64,000 nucleotides of DNA from DASUBV01 sp036510065 (GTDB lineage: Bacteria > Actinomycetota > Actinomycetes > Streptosporangiales > Streptosporangiaceae), in contig DATCEO010000017.1 in the NCBI GenBank assembly GCA_036510065.1, positions 1-64,000 on the forward strand. Direction: 5' to 3'. The notes under the pieces are model-generated. The model worked only from the letters and a program-made list of their open reading frames with translations, was not told where the DNA came from and did not search any database. The translations under genes were made by a program, and so were the position numbers. Within the stretch, counting starts at the first letter, position 1. Every line of letters begins with the position of its first letter. Shown piece after piece: positions 33,307 to 41,798 of this stretch.

Positions 33307-33846
33307 ATGAGTGTCTGGAGTAGCATCGGCGGCGCGGTATGCGTCGCGATTACCGTGCTCGGATTGGTCCTGAGCTGGCGAATCGGGCGCAAGAGCGGCG
33401 CGAGCCGGGGAATGCGCGCGGCCGCCTGGTCGCTGATCCCGGTCGCCGCCTACCTCACCAACGCGGTCGGGCTGATCGGCCGCCTCGTCTCAGCCGTCGT
33501 CCGCTTCGCCGGGTCCTTTGTCTTCTCGCCTAAGTCGTGGGCAGGCGTGGCCGTGCTCGGCGTCATCGTGGTCCTGTTCCTCGTCTCCGGCGGCCTGCCC
33601 CTCCTGAACCGGCGGAAGGCCAGGGAGCGGCGGAAGCTGGCCAAGGCTAAGGCCAAGGCCGGCGATTCCGGAGCCTCGGGCGACCCGTTGCAGGCCGTCA
33701 CGGCGGGAACCCGGTCGGCACCGACCGGCCTGGCACCCTCGCCCCGGGCGAAGGCGCCGGCCCGCACGGCCCGCGCGCCGAGCGCGGACGCCGACGACGA
33801 CATGTCCGATGTGCAGGAGATCCTCCGTCGGCACGGCATCAAGTAG
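33307..33846 (+). CDS. Small membrane protein with conserved C-terminus
   Basis: 179 residues, family not firmly recognised. One TM segment lies at about 7-25 and more hydrophobic stretches at 40-60 and 78-98. A Lys/Arg/Ala-rich cytoplasmic region (RRKARERRKLAKAKAKAG) follows, then a tail ending DMSDVQEILRRHGIK, which resembles the ends of several actinobacterial hypothetical proteins. GGGGAGG precedes the ATG by 6 nt, which rules out a longer in-frame start. Confidence 0.65.
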   Translation: MSVWSSIGGAVCVAITVLGLVLSWRIGRKSGASRGMRAAAWSLIPVAAYLTNAVGLIGRLVSAVVRFAGSFVFSPKSWAGVAVLGVIVVLFLVSGGLPLLNRRKARERRKLAKAKAKAGDSGASGDPLQAVTAGTRSAPTGLAPSPRAKAPARTARAPSADADDDMSDVQEILRRHGIK

Positions 33847-34464
33847 TCGGCGCCAGAGGTACTCCTGCGCATCGGCGGCGGAGCCGGGCGCGAGGCGGCG
33901 GATGGCAAGTGGTGACGCATCGGCGCGGTAGCTGGGGGCGCGCGGCGGCAAGCGGTTGAAGCGGACGTTCCGGGTGGCCGCCCGCCCAGGTTGGTGATGT
34001 CGCCGCTAGCGTGTCTAGGCTGGGGCAACTCGGCCAATGGCGAGCCCGCTGCCGACGCAACGCTAGACCGGGCCTTCTGCTGCCATGGCGTACACGTTCG
34101 ACTCCTTCTAGCCCTCTGCCGCGCCGCCTCGGCCGATCCCCGCAGCCACGGGCAGCTCACTATCCCCTGCAGCCCCATCGGCATCTTGCGCGGCACTTCG
34201 CCAACGTCATGGATGGCCCTCTCCTGCTGCTGGAACGACAGCAGCGGCCCAGCCACGTCGCTGGGTGGCCCGCTCGACACCAGTCCTACGTGACGTCCTC
34301 GAACGATGTGAACGTCGTTGCTAGGTCTAATACAATTGTTTAGCCCGATATGTCGGCAGTGGCGGGGGCGGGAGCCGCAGGCGCGCAGGGGTTAGGTGCA
34401 GGGGCTTAGGCGGAGGGGTACAGAGGTTAGACGCAGGTACAGGACAGGCAGAGGTCCGGCCCCG
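33847..34464. other. Gene-poor stretch with dyad and orphan promoter-like site
   Basis: No supported gene: the open frames here lack known motifs and a plausible ribosome-binding site. Near 34302-34319 there is an 18-nt near-perfect dyad, AACGATGT-GA-ACGTCGTT. A possible promoter, GTGAAC (34308)-17 nt-TACAAT (34331), points rightward without a coding target. From 34380 to 34450 the strand is G-rich with loose repeats of GCAGGGG(C)TTAGG. Confidence 0.4.
34302..34336 (+). promoter_or_regulatory. Orphan promoter-like site overlapping an 18-nt dyad
   Basis: GTGAAC, a 17-nt spacer and TACAAT form a plausible -35/-10 pair. The -35 lies inside the dyad AACGATGTGAACGTCGTT, whose arms match at seven of eight positions. 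The layout suggests a repressor-controlled promoter. The transcript would run antisense into the end of the RecB-type gene. Confidence 0.3.
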
Positions 34465-35526
34465 TCAGTCGCCGACCGCTGGAACAACCGACGACCGAAC
34501 GGGCACATCATCGCCAGACGCCCGGTCGGCCTCGCTAGGCGACCGATCCGCTTCGGGCGCCCCGTCAGGACCGGCTTCCGGGGTTGGCCTAGGCGCGGGA
34601 ACGGAGCCGGCGTCCAGAGCGGGCTCGGCGCTCGGGGCGGTGCTCGCGGCCGGGAGCGGCGGGGGCGTGCCGCCGAAGACCGGGCAGAGGGCCTGATGAG
34701 CGCACCAGTCACAGAGCCTGCTCTGCCGTGGCCGCCAGTCGCCGGTCGCGCGGGCCCGCTCGATCGCCTGCCAGAGCGCGTTGATCTTCCGCTCGGTGGC
34801 GAGCAGTTCGGCCTCGTCGGGCGTGCAGCGCATGATCTCGCCGTTGCCGAGGTAGATGAGCTGCAGCTGCCGCGGGATACTGCCGCTGGTGCGCCATACG
34901 ACGAGGGCGTAGAACTTCATCTGGAACAGTGCCCGCGCCTCGTATTCCTCGCGCGGTGCCGTGCCGGTCTTGTAGTCGACGACGCGCACCTCGCCGGTGC
35001 GGGCCACATCCAGCCGGTCGATGTAGCCGCGGAGCGTCAGGCCAGACTCCAGCACGGTCTGCACGGACATCTCGCGATGGGCGGGCTCGAGGCGAGTGGG
35101 GTCCTCGAGGGTGAAGTACCTGTCGAGCATCACGCCGGCTTCGTCGAGCCAGACGGCCCGCTCCTCGTCATTGGCGAAGAGGCTGGCGAGCTCGGGCTCG
35201 GCGGCGGCGAGGCGCTCCCATTGCGGCAGCACGAGGCTGCGGGCGGCGGCGGGCGTCCGGGCCGGGGCAGGCTCGTCGAACAGGCGCTCCAGCACGGCAT
35301 GCACGAGCGTTCCGCGCGCCGCGGCCGGGCTGGGCGGCTCGGGCAGCCGGTCCACGACGCGGAAGCGGTACAGCAGCGGGCAGGTCAGGAAGTCGGCCGC
35401 GCGCGACGGGGACAGGCTCCGGTGAACGGGCGCCTCAGCGGCCGGGGCAGCCGTTGGCGCGGGTACCTCAGTCGCGGTAGCCGCGGGCGCTTCAGTCGCG
35501 GTAGCCGCGGGCGCTGCTTCGCTCAT
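34465..35526 (-). CDS. RecB-family PD-(D/E)XK nuclease
   Basis: 353 residues. The nuclease core has SPSRAADFLTCPLLYRFRVVDRLPE, GTLVHAVLERLF, GYIDRLDVARTGEVRVVDYKTGTA (catalytic Asp and the D-Y-K motif), and an iron-sulfur-type Cys cluster CDWCAHQALCP. It resembles the C-terminal nuclease domain of RecB/AddB as a stand-alone protein; such genes are common beside actinobacterial proteasome loci. The N- and C-terminal tails are Ala/Pro/Glu-rich. I chose the ATG 7 nt after a TAGGCT box, which implies a leaderless mRNA. Confidence 0.87.
   Translation of the reverse strand: MSEAAPAATATEAPAATATEVPAPTAAPAAEAPVHRSLSPSRAADFLTCPLLYRFRVVDRLPEPPSPAAARGTLVHAVLERLFDEPAPARTPAAARSLVLPQWERLAAAEPELASLFANDEERAVWLDEAGVMLDRYFTLEDPTRLEPAHREMSVQTVLESGLTLRGYIDRLDVARTGEVRVVDYKTGTAPREEYEARALFQMKFYALVVWRTSGSIPRQLQLIYLGNGEIMRCTPDEAELLATERKINALWQAIERARATGDWRPRQSRLCDWCAHQALCPVFGGTPPPLPAASTAPSAEPALDAGSVPAPRPTPEAGPDGAPEADRSPSEADRASGDDVPVRSSVVPAVGD
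35468..35515 (-). repeat. 24-nt tandem duplication in the RecB-type gene
   Basis: Two perfect adjacent copies of a 24-nt unit (starting TCAGTCGCGGTAGCC on the plus strand). They encode a duplicated eight-residue Ala/Thr/Glu/Pro unit in the disordered N-terminal tail. The frame is preserved. Confidence 0.8.
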
Positions 35527-35533
35527 GCATCGG

Positions 35534-35539
35534 AGCCTA
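35534..35539 (-). promoter_or_regulatory. -10 box of the RecB-type gene (leaderless)
   Basis: TAGGCT on the minus strand, 7 nt before the ATG. No ribosome-binding site lies between. Confidence 0.45.
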
Positions 35540-35603
35540 GGGGAGAGCGCTGACAATACGCCGCGACCTCGCCGCGTCGAGCTGGGAATGGTGGCCTAGC
35601 GCG

Positions 35604-35609
35604 TAACAT
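35604..35609 (+). promoter_or_regulatory. -10 box of the site-2 protease gene (leaderless)
   Basis: TAACAT, 6 nt before the GTG start and without a ribosome-binding site. It is divergent from the RecB-type promoter about 65 nt away. Confidence 0.35.
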
Positions 35610-35615
35610 CAGTGC

Positions 35616-36809
35616 GTGGCAGGTATGTCCCCCGGGGACGATCCTTCGCAGGGTCAGCAGCTCCAGCCGCCCGAGCGCGAGCCTGCGGCGCAGAATCGGC
35701 GCGATCCCAGACTCGGGATCGTCATTGCCCGGGTGTTCGGTATCCCGATCTATATCTCTCCGTACTGGTTCCTGGTCGCCGGCCTCCTGGTCTACCTGTA
35801 CGCGAACTCGCTGGACAGCACCGTGCAGCCAGCCCGGGTCCGCTACCTGGTCTCAGCCGGGTTCGTCATCCTGCTCTACCTGTCGGTGCTCATTCACGAG
35901 CTCAGCCACTGCGCGGTGGCGCGTGCCTTCAAGCTGGCGGTGCGGCGCGTTCTGCTCTATCCGCTGGGCGGGTTCTCGGAGATCGAGCAGGAGCCGCCTA
36001 CGCCGGCTCAGGAATTCCTGGTCTCCGCGGCGGGTCCGGCCATCTCCCTGGTGCTCGCGGCTATTGCCGGGGGGCTGACCAAGGTGGTTCCCCACGGCCT
36101 GCCGAACTTGCTGATCGACCAGCTGTTCCGGGCCAACCTGCTGGTCGGCATCTTCAACTTGCTGCCCGGCCTGCCGCTGGACGGCGGCCGCATTTTCCGG
36201 GCCGGGATCTGGAAGATCACGGGCAAGACGGCGACGGCCACCATCGCGGCGGCGTGGGCGGGCCGCGTGCTCGCGGTGCTGCTGATCATCGTGCCGATCG
36301 GGCTCACGGGCGGGCGGCTCGGGTCCCTGGTCAACAGCTCCTACTGGCTGTGGCTGGCCTTCATCGCGGTGTTCATGTGGCTGCAGTCGGGACAGGCGAT
36401 CAAGGCGGCGAAGGTGCGCGAGCGGCTGCCGGCCCTGCAGGCCCGGCAACTGGCGCGCCGGGCCATCCCGATTCCGTCGAACCTGCCGCTGTCGGAGGCG
36501 ATCCGGCGGGCTGACGAAGCGCAGGCCCGGGCCCTGGTGATCGTTGATCATCAGCAGGCGCCGATTGCGATCGTGAGCGAGGAGGCGGTGATGGCCACGC
36601 CGGAGCAGCGCCGGCCATGGGTGGAGGTCGGCACGCTGGCCCGCACGCTGGATCCGGCCATGGTGCTGTCCGCGGACCTGTCGGGGATGGAGCTGATCGA
36701 GGCGGTGCAGCGCAAGCGGGCCAGCGAGTACTTGCTGATCGAGCCGTCCGGCCAGGTCTACGGCGTGCTGGCCGCCGCCGACCTGGACCACGCCTTCGCG
36801 GGCGTGTGA
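35616..36809 (+). CDS. Site-2-type membrane metalloprotease (M50B) with CBS domains
   Basis: 397 residues. Intramembrane zinc protease core: HELSH at about 94-98 in a TM helix, and NLLPGLPLDGGRIF with the third zinc ligand at about 185-200. Six hydrophobic segments are followed by a cytoplasmic pair of CBS-like repeats at about 285-395, which probably sense nucleotides. Substrate unknown. It runs just ahead of trmI and the proteasome ATPase, a conserved actinobacterial order. Confidence 0.9.
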   Translation: MAGMSPGDDPSQGQQLQPPEREPAAQNRRDPRLGIVIARVFGIPIYISPYWFLVAGLLVYLYANSLDSTVQPARVRYLVSAGFVILLYLSVLIHELSHCAVARAFKLAVRRVLLYPLGGFSEIEQEPPTPAQEFLVSAAGPAISLVLAAIAGGLTKVVPHGLPNLLIDQLFRANLLVGIFNLLPGLPLDGGRIFRAGIWKITGKTATATIAAAWAGRVLAVLLIIVPIGLTGGRLGSLVNSSYWLWLAFIAVFMWLQSGQAIKAAKVRERLPALQARQLARRAIPIPSNLPLSEAIRRADEAQARALVIVDHQQAPIAIVSEEAVMATPEQRRPWVEVGTLARTLDPAMVLSADLSGMELIEAVQRKRASEYLLIEPSGQVYGVLAAADLDHAFAGV

Positions 36810-36838
36810 GCCCTCGGCCGGCTGCCCCCGGCATCAAC

Positions 36839-36844
36839 TAGCCT
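36839..36844 (+). promoter_or_regulatory. -10 box of trmI (leaderless)
   Basis: TAGCCT, 6 nt before the GTG start codon. No ribosome-binding site is present. Confidence 0.4.
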
Positions 36845-36850
36845 GTCGGC

Positions 36851-37759
36851 GTGATCAAGCAGCCCCGCGGGCCGTTCATGCCCGGCGACCAGGTCCAGCT
36901 GACCGACCCCAAGGGCCGTCAGCACCGGCTGGTGCTGACGGCGGGGCGGACTTTCCACACACACCGCGGCGCCGTTGCGCATGACGACCTGATCGGGCAG
37001 CCGGAAGGCAGCCTGGTGATGTCGGCCGGCGGGACGCCCTACATCGCGCTGCGGCCGCTGCTCGCGGATTACACGCTGTCGATGTCGCGCGGGGCCGCGG
37101 TGATCTACCCGAAGGACGCGGCGCAGATCATCGCGATGGCCGACATCTTCCCGGGCGCCACGGTCGTGGAGGCGGGCGCCGGCTCGGGCGCGCTCTCGTG
37201 CTGGCTGCTGCGCGCGGTGGGCGAGGAGGGGCGGCTGATTTCGTATGAGCGGCGGCCGGACTTCGCGGAGATCGCCCGGGCCAATGTCGAGCAGTTCTTC
37301 GGCGGTCCGCATCCGGCCTGGCGGCTGATAGTCGGGGACCTGCCCGGCGGCCCGAGGCCCCCTGACGAGCCAGCTGACGGCCGGATCACCGAGGCGGACC
37401 GGTTCCTCCTCGACATGCTGGCGCCCTGGGAGTACGCGCGGACGGCGGCGGCCGCCCTGATTCCGGGCGGACTGGTCTGCTGCTACGTCGCCACGACGAC
37501 CCAGCTGGCCCGCACGGTGACCGCGCTGCGCGATCAGGGGAGCTTCGCCGAGCCCGCCGCGTGGGAGACGATGCAGCGCGGCTGGCACGTAGACGGACTG
37601 GCGGTACGGCCCGAGCATCGCATGGTGGGGCACACGGGTTTTCTCGTTACCGCAAGAAGACTGGCCGACGGGGTCCAGGCCCCGCCGCGCCGCCGGCGTC
37701 CCTCCAAGGGCGCCCAGGCGGCGGATGACCTGGCCGAACTCGAGGACGGGCAGATGTAG
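36851..37759 (+). CDS. trmI: TrmI, tRNA (adenine-58-N1)-methyltransferase
   Basis: Methylates A58 in the T-loop of tRNAs using SAM. The 302-residue protein has the family N-terminal domain (PFMPGDQVQLTDPKGRQH), IYPKDAAQIIAMADIFPGATVVEAGAGSGALSCWLLRAVG for SAM binding (about 83-120), and the LDMLAPWEYA catalytic region. The C-terminal tail is basic. Its place before the proteasome ATPase gene is conserved in actinobacteria. Confidence 0.92.
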   Translation: MIKQPRGPFMPGDQVQLTDPKGRQHRLVLTAGRTFHTHRGAVAHDDLIGQPEGSLVMSAGGTPYIALRPLLADYTLSMSRGAAVIYPKDAAQIIAMADIFPGATVVEAGAGSGALSCWLLRAVGEEGRLISYERRPDFAEIARANVEQFFGGPHPAWRLIVGDLPGGPRPPDEPADGRITEADRFLLDMLAPWEYARTAAAALIPGGLVCCYVATTTQLARTVTALRDQGSFAEPAAWETMQRGWHVDGLAVRPEHRMVGHTGFLVTARRLADGVQAPPRRRRPSKGAQAADDLAELEDGQM

Positions 37760-37830
37760 CAGAATCGGTAACGCGGCGGCACTGTTCCCGGATCGTAACG
37801 GAGAGACCGAGAGTCGGGACCGCCGCGAGG

Positions 37831-37858
37831 TTACGGAACGACCCTGGATAGGTAGGGT
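37831..37858 (+). promoter_or_regulatory. Candidate promoter of arc
   Basis: TTACGG, a 16-nt spacer, then TAGGGT, about 37 nt before the ATG. The -10 fits the actinobacterial TAGRRT consensus; the -35 is a partial match. It leaves room for an untranslated leader with the GGAGGGGG ribosome-binding site. Confidence 0.45.
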
Positions 37859-37894
37859 CTAGGTAAGTCGGCTCTCCCGGAGGGGGTGAGGGGC

Positions 37895-39688
37895 ATGGCC
37901 TCTCGTGACGACAGCGCTCGCAGCGGGCGGTATGACGATGAGGTCAAAGTCCTGACCACGAAGATCTCTTTCCTCGAGGAGGAGGTCACGGCCCTGCGCA
38001 GCAGGCTGGCCGATTCGCCGCGTCAGGCAAGGCTGCTCGAGGAGCGGCTGCGCGAAGCGCAGACGAGCCTGGCTGCGGTGACCGGTCAGAACGAACGGCT
38101 CACCGGAACCCTCAGGGACGCGCGTGACCAGATCGTGGCGCTCAAGGAGGAGGTAGACCGGCTCGCGCAGCCGCCGAGCGGGTTCGGCGTCTTCCTGCAG
38201 GCGGCCGAGGATGGCACCGCTGACGTGTTCACCGGCGGCCGGAAGATGCGCGTCAGTGTGAGCCCGACCATCGAGCTGGACGGGCTGCGGCCCGGCCAGG
38301 AGGTCGTGCTCAACGAGGCTCTCAACGTGGTGATCGCCCAGGGCTACGAGACGATCGGCGAGGTCGTCATGCTCAAGGAGGTCCTGGACGGCGGGGACCG
38401 GGCCCTGGTGATCTCGCACGCGGACGAGGAGCGGATCGTCAGGCTGGCGGAGCCGCTGCGGGAGCAGAGGCTGCGCGCCGGCGACTCGCTGCTGCTGGAG
38501 CCGCGCTCGGGATACGTCTACGAGCGCATCCCGAAGGCGGAGGTCGAGGAGCTGATCCTCGAGGAGGTGCCGGACATCTCCTACGTGGACATCGGCGGTC
38601 TCGGGCCGCAGATCGAGCAGATCCGGGACGCGATCGAGCTGCCCTACCTGCACGCGGACCTGTTCAAGGAGCACCAGCTGCGGCCGCCCAAGGGCGTCCT
38701 GCTTTACGGCCCCCCCGGCTGCGGGAAGACCCTGATCGCCAAGGCGGTGGCGGCGTCGCTGGCCAAGCAGGTCGCGGAGCGGACGGGGCAGAGCGCGAAC
38801 GACGGCCCGGACGGCCCGGCCCGCGAGCGCCGCAGCTTCTTCCTCAACATCAAGGGCCCTGAGCTGCTGAACAAGTACGTCGGCGAGACGGAGCGGCACA
38901 TCCGCCTGGTCTTCCAGCGGGCCCGGGAGAAGGCCAGCGAGGGCATGCCGGTCATCGTGTTCTTCGACGAGATGGACTCGATCTTCCGGACCCGTGGCTC
39001 GGGTGTCTCCAGCGATGTGGAGAACACGATCGTGCCGCAGCTGCTGAGCGAGATCGATGGCGTGGAGGGCCTGGAGAACGTCATCGTCATCGGGGCCTCC
39101 AATCGCGAGGACATGATCGACCCGGCGATCCTGCGGCCCGGCCGCCTGGACGTCAAGATCAAGATTGAGCGGCCGGACGCGGAGGCGGCCCGGGACATCT
39201 TCAGCAAGTACGTCCTGACGGGCCTGCCGCTGCACCCCGACGACCTGGCCGAGCACGGCGGCTCGGCGGTGGCCACGGTGGACGAGATGATCCAGCGGGT
39301 CGTGGAGCGGATGTACTCCGAGACGGAGGAGAACCGGTTCCTGGAGGTCACGTACGCCAACGGGGACAAGGAAGTCCTCTACTTCAAGGACTTCAACTCC
39401 GGCGCGATGATCCAGAACATCGTCGACCGGGCCAAGAAGATGGCGATCAAGGAGTTCCTGGAGACCGGCCAGAAGGGCCTGCGCGTGGCCCACCTGCTGG
39501 CCGCCTGCGTGGATGAGTTCAGCGAGAACGAGGATCTGCCGAACACGACAAACCCGGACGACTGGGCACGTATCTCGGGCAAGAAGGGCGAGCGGATCGT
39601 CTACATCAGGACGCTGGTCTCCGGGAAGCACGGGACCGAGGCGGGCCGCTCCATCGACACGGTGGCGAACACTGGCCAGTACCTGTAG
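37895..39688 (+). CDS. arc: ARC/Mpa, proteasome-associated AAA ATPase
   Basis: Hexameric unfoldase that binds Pup through its N-terminal coiled coil and feeds tagged proteins into the 20S core. The 597-residue protein has a coiled coil at about 16-92, OB-fold domains at about 95-240, Walker A GPPGCGKT (272-279) and Walker B IVFFDEMDSI. The C-terminus GQYL matches the Gln-Tyr-Leu tail that docks on the proteasome. I chose the ATG over a GTG nine bases earlier because GGAGGGGG would abut the GTG. It heads the locus with dop, pup, prcB, prcA and pafA. Confidence 0.96.
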   Translation: MASRDDSARSGRYDDEVKVLTTKISFLEEEVTALRSRLADSPRQARLLEERLREAQTSLAAVTGQNERLTGTLRDARDQIVALKEEVDRLAQPPSGFGVFLQAAEDGTADVFTGGRKMRVSVSPTIELDGLRPGQEVVLNEALNVVIAQGYETIGEVVMLKEVLDGGDRALVISHADEERIVRLAEPLREQRLRAGDSLLLEPRSGYVYERIPKAEVEELILEEVPDISYVDIGGLGPQIEQIRDAIELPYLHADLFKEHQLRPPKGVLLYGPPGCGKTLIAKAVAASLAKQVAERTGQSANDGPDGPARERRSFFLNIKGPELLNKYVGETERHIRLVFQRAREKASEGMPVIVFFDEMDSIFRTRGSGVSSDVENTIVPQLLSEIDGVEGLENVIVIGASNREDMIDPAILRPGRLDVKIKIERPDAEAARDIFSKYVLTGLPLHPDDLAEHGGSAVATVDEMIQRVVERMYSETEENRFLEVTYANGDKEVLYFKDFNSGAMIQNIVDRAKKMAIKEFLETGQKGLRVAHLLAACVDEFSENEDLPNTTNPDDWARISGKKGERIVYIRTLVSGKHGTEAGRSIDTVANTGQYL

Positions 39689-39747
39689 CCGGGCTGGCCA
39701 CGCGGCGCGGCGAGGGCGGCGCGTGCGTGACGCGGCTAATCCGGCAC

Positions 39748-39753
39748 TAGGCT
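39748..39753 (+). promoter_or_regulatory. -10 box of dop (leaderless)
   Basis: TAGGCT, 7 nt before the dop ATG. No ribosome-binding site lies between, so dop can start its own leaderless transcript apart from arc. Confidence 0.45.
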
Positions 39754-39760
39754 CTTTAGC

Positions 39761-41278
39761 ATGAGCGTGCGCCGAGTGATGGGCATCGAGACCGAGTACG
39801 GGATATCCGTGCCCGGCCAGCCCGGGGCGAACGCGATGGTCAGCTCCTCCCAGGTAGTCAACGCCTACCAGGCCGCGACGGCGGCGCGAGCCCGCCGCGC
39901 GCGCTGGGACTTCGAGGAGGAGAACCCGCTGCGCGACGCGCGCGGGTTCGACCTGGCCCGGGAGGCGGCCGACTCCTCGCAGCTCACTGACGAGGACCTG
40001 GGCCTGGCCAACGTCATCCTGACCAATGGCGCGCGGCTGTACGTAGACCACGCCCACCCGGAGTACTCGGCGCCCGAGTGCACCAACCCGCTGGACGCGG
40101 TGCTCTGGGACAAGGCCGGCGAGCGGGTTATGGCGGAGGCGGCCGCCAAGGCGGCCACGATGCCGGGCGGCCCGGCCATCCAGCTGTACAAGAACAACAC
40201 CGACAACAAGGGTGCCTCGTACGGCTGCCACGAGAACTACCTGATGAACCGCGCGACCCCGTTCGCGGATATCGTCAGGTACCTGACCCCCTTCTTCATT
40301 TCCCGGCAGGTGGTCTGCGGGGCCGGCCGCGTGGGCCGCGGCGCGGATGGCCGGGAAGACGGCTTCCAGATCAGCCAGCGGGCTGACTTCTTCGAGGTCG
40401 AGGTCGGCCTGGAGACCACGCTCAAGCGGCCGATCATCAACACCCGCGATGAGCCGCACGCCGATCCGGACAAGTACCGGCGGCTGCACGTCATCATCGG
40501 CGACGCCAACATGAGCGAGGTCTCCACCTACCTCAAGCTCGGCACGACCGCGCTCGTGCTGGCGATGATCGAGGACCGGTTCCTGGCCACGGACCTGTCG
40601 GTCGAGACGCCGGTGGCAGAGCTGCGCGCGATCTCGCACGATCCGTCCTGCCGTCACCTGGTCCTGCTGCGCGACGGCCGCCGGATGACCGCCGTCCAGC
40701 TGCAGATGGAGTACCTGGAGCTGGCCCGCAAGTACACCGAGGACAAGTACGGCGCCAGCCTCGATGAGGCGACCGCGGACGTCCTGGATCGCTGGGAGAG
40801 CGTGCTGACCCGGCTGGCCGAGGACCCGATGCTGACCGCCCGCGAGCTGGACTGGGTGACCAAGCTGGAGATCCTGGAGGGCTATCGGTCCCGGGACGGC
40901 CTGGCCTGGGGCCACCCGCGGCTCCAGCTCGTGGACCTGCAGTACTCCGACGTCCGCGCGGAGCGCGGCCTCTACAACCGGCTGGCGGCCCGCGGCCGGA
41001 TGAGCCGGCTGCTGGACGAGCCGGCGATCGAGCGGGCGATGCTGGAGCCGCCGGACGACACCCGCGCGTTCTTCCGCGGCCGGTGCCTGCGGCAGTATCC
41101 GGAGGCCGTGGCCGCCGCGTCGTGGGATTCGGTCATTTTCGACATTCCCGGCCGGGAGTCGCTGCAGCGGGTACCGACGCTGGAGCCGCTGCGCGGCACG
41201 AAGGCGCACGTGGGGGCCCTGCTGGACCGGTGCCACACCGCGGCCGAGCTGGTATCGGCCCTGACCGGGCGGGACTGA
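39761..41278 (+). CDS. dop: Dop, deamidase of Pup and depupylase
   Basis: Converts the C-terminal Gln of Pup to Glu and also removes Pup from substrates; ATP is a cofactor. The 505-residue protein has GIETEYGI at the N-terminus, the catalytic Asp in LYVDHAHPEYSAPE (Asp96), and the nucleotide- and Mg-binding blocks YKNNTDNKGASYGCHENY and INTRDEPHAD. The Dop-loop insertion at about 40-80, absent from PafA, tells it apart from the ligase. The Gln-ending Pup nearby makes Dop essential for pupylation here. Confidence 0.96.
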   Translation: MSVRRVMGIETEYGISVPGQPGANAMVSSSQVVNAYQAATAARARRARWDFEEENPLRDARGFDLAREAADSSQLTDEDLGLANVILTNGARLYVDHAHPEYSAPECTNPLDAVLWDKAGERVMAEAAAKAATMPGGPAIQLYKNNTDNKGASYGCHENYLMNRATPFADIVRYLTPFFISRQVVCGAGRVGRGADGREDGFQISQRADFFEVEVGLETTLKRPIINTRDEPHADPDKYRRLHVIIGDANMSEVSTYLKLGTTALVLAMIEDRFLATDLSVETPVAELRAISHDPSCRHLVLLRDGRRMTAVQLQMEYLELARKYTEDKYGASLDEATADVLDRWESVLTRLAEDPMLTARELDWVTKLEILEGYRSRDGLAWGHPRLQLVDLQYSDVRAERGLYNRLAARGRMSRLLDEPAIERAMLEPPDDTRAFFRGRCLRQYPEAVAAASWDSVIFDIPGRESLQRVPTLEPLRGTKAHVGALLDRCHTAAELVSALTGRD

Positions 41279-41415
41279 CGCCCGCTCGCCATCCCGGCCG
41301 CCGTCCACGTCGCGGATGCATACCGATGCCCGCCGGCAGGGTTGGGTGGGGCATACCGGGGCGAGGATAGCGTTTGAGACTGTGGGCGGTAACCGCGATT
41401 CTCGGAGGTTTGAGC

Positions 41416-41625
41416 ATGGCGACGAAAGACACCGGCGGGCAGCGGCAGGCTCCGAGGCGCACCGAGGAAGAGGAAGAGAGCGAGGCGCAGTCCGGCGAGG
41501 CGGTCAAGGAGCGGCAGGACAAGCTGACCGACGACGTCGACGCGATCCTCGACGAGATCGATGAGGTCCTCGAGGAGAACGCCGAGGAGTTCGTCCGCTC
41601 CTACGTCCAGAAGGGCGGCCAGTGA
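41416..41625 (+). CDS. pup: Pup, prokaryotic ubiquitin-like protein (Gln form)
   Basis: 69-residue, mostly disordered protein tag. The helical ARC-binding segment is TDDVDAILDEIDEVLEENAEEFVRSYVQKGGQ. The C-terminus is Gly-Gly-Gln, so Dop must deamidate it before PafA can ligate it to substrate lysines. A CGGAGG site lies 7 nt before the ATG; the longer upstream in-frame start is ignored. The order dop-pup-prcB-prcA is the classical one. Confidence 0.97.
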   Translation: MATKDTGGQRQAPRRTEEEEESEAQSGEAVKERQDKLTDDVDAILDEIDEVLEENAEEFVRSYVQKGGQ

Positions 41626-41798
41626 CCCTGCCCCTGACCACCGGGCCCCTGACCAGGTCCTGGCAGCGGGCCGGGGGGACGTTCACTCACAGCCGATTCC
41701 TCTCATAGCCGACGCCGCGCGGCCAGCGCGGCTTCTGGGGCCGCTGAGCAGTAGGGTCATGTCAGGACTGCAGGCGTTCTAACCGGAAGGACTCGCGG

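Noticed and set aside
34011..34343. Small plus-strand gene of 110 codons
   Set aside because: No ribosome-binding site, Arg/Pro/His-rich composition and no motif; overlaps the dyad and promoter-like site.
37859..41308. Open frame of 1149 codons on the minus strand
   Set aside because: It is the complement of arc and dop. High GC at third positions keeps the opposite frame free of stops. The translated sequence is His/Arg/Gln/Val-rich without any domain.
41374..41415. Upstream start for Pup adding 14 residues
   Set aside because: The known length of Pup and the CGGAGG site both fit the internal ATG.
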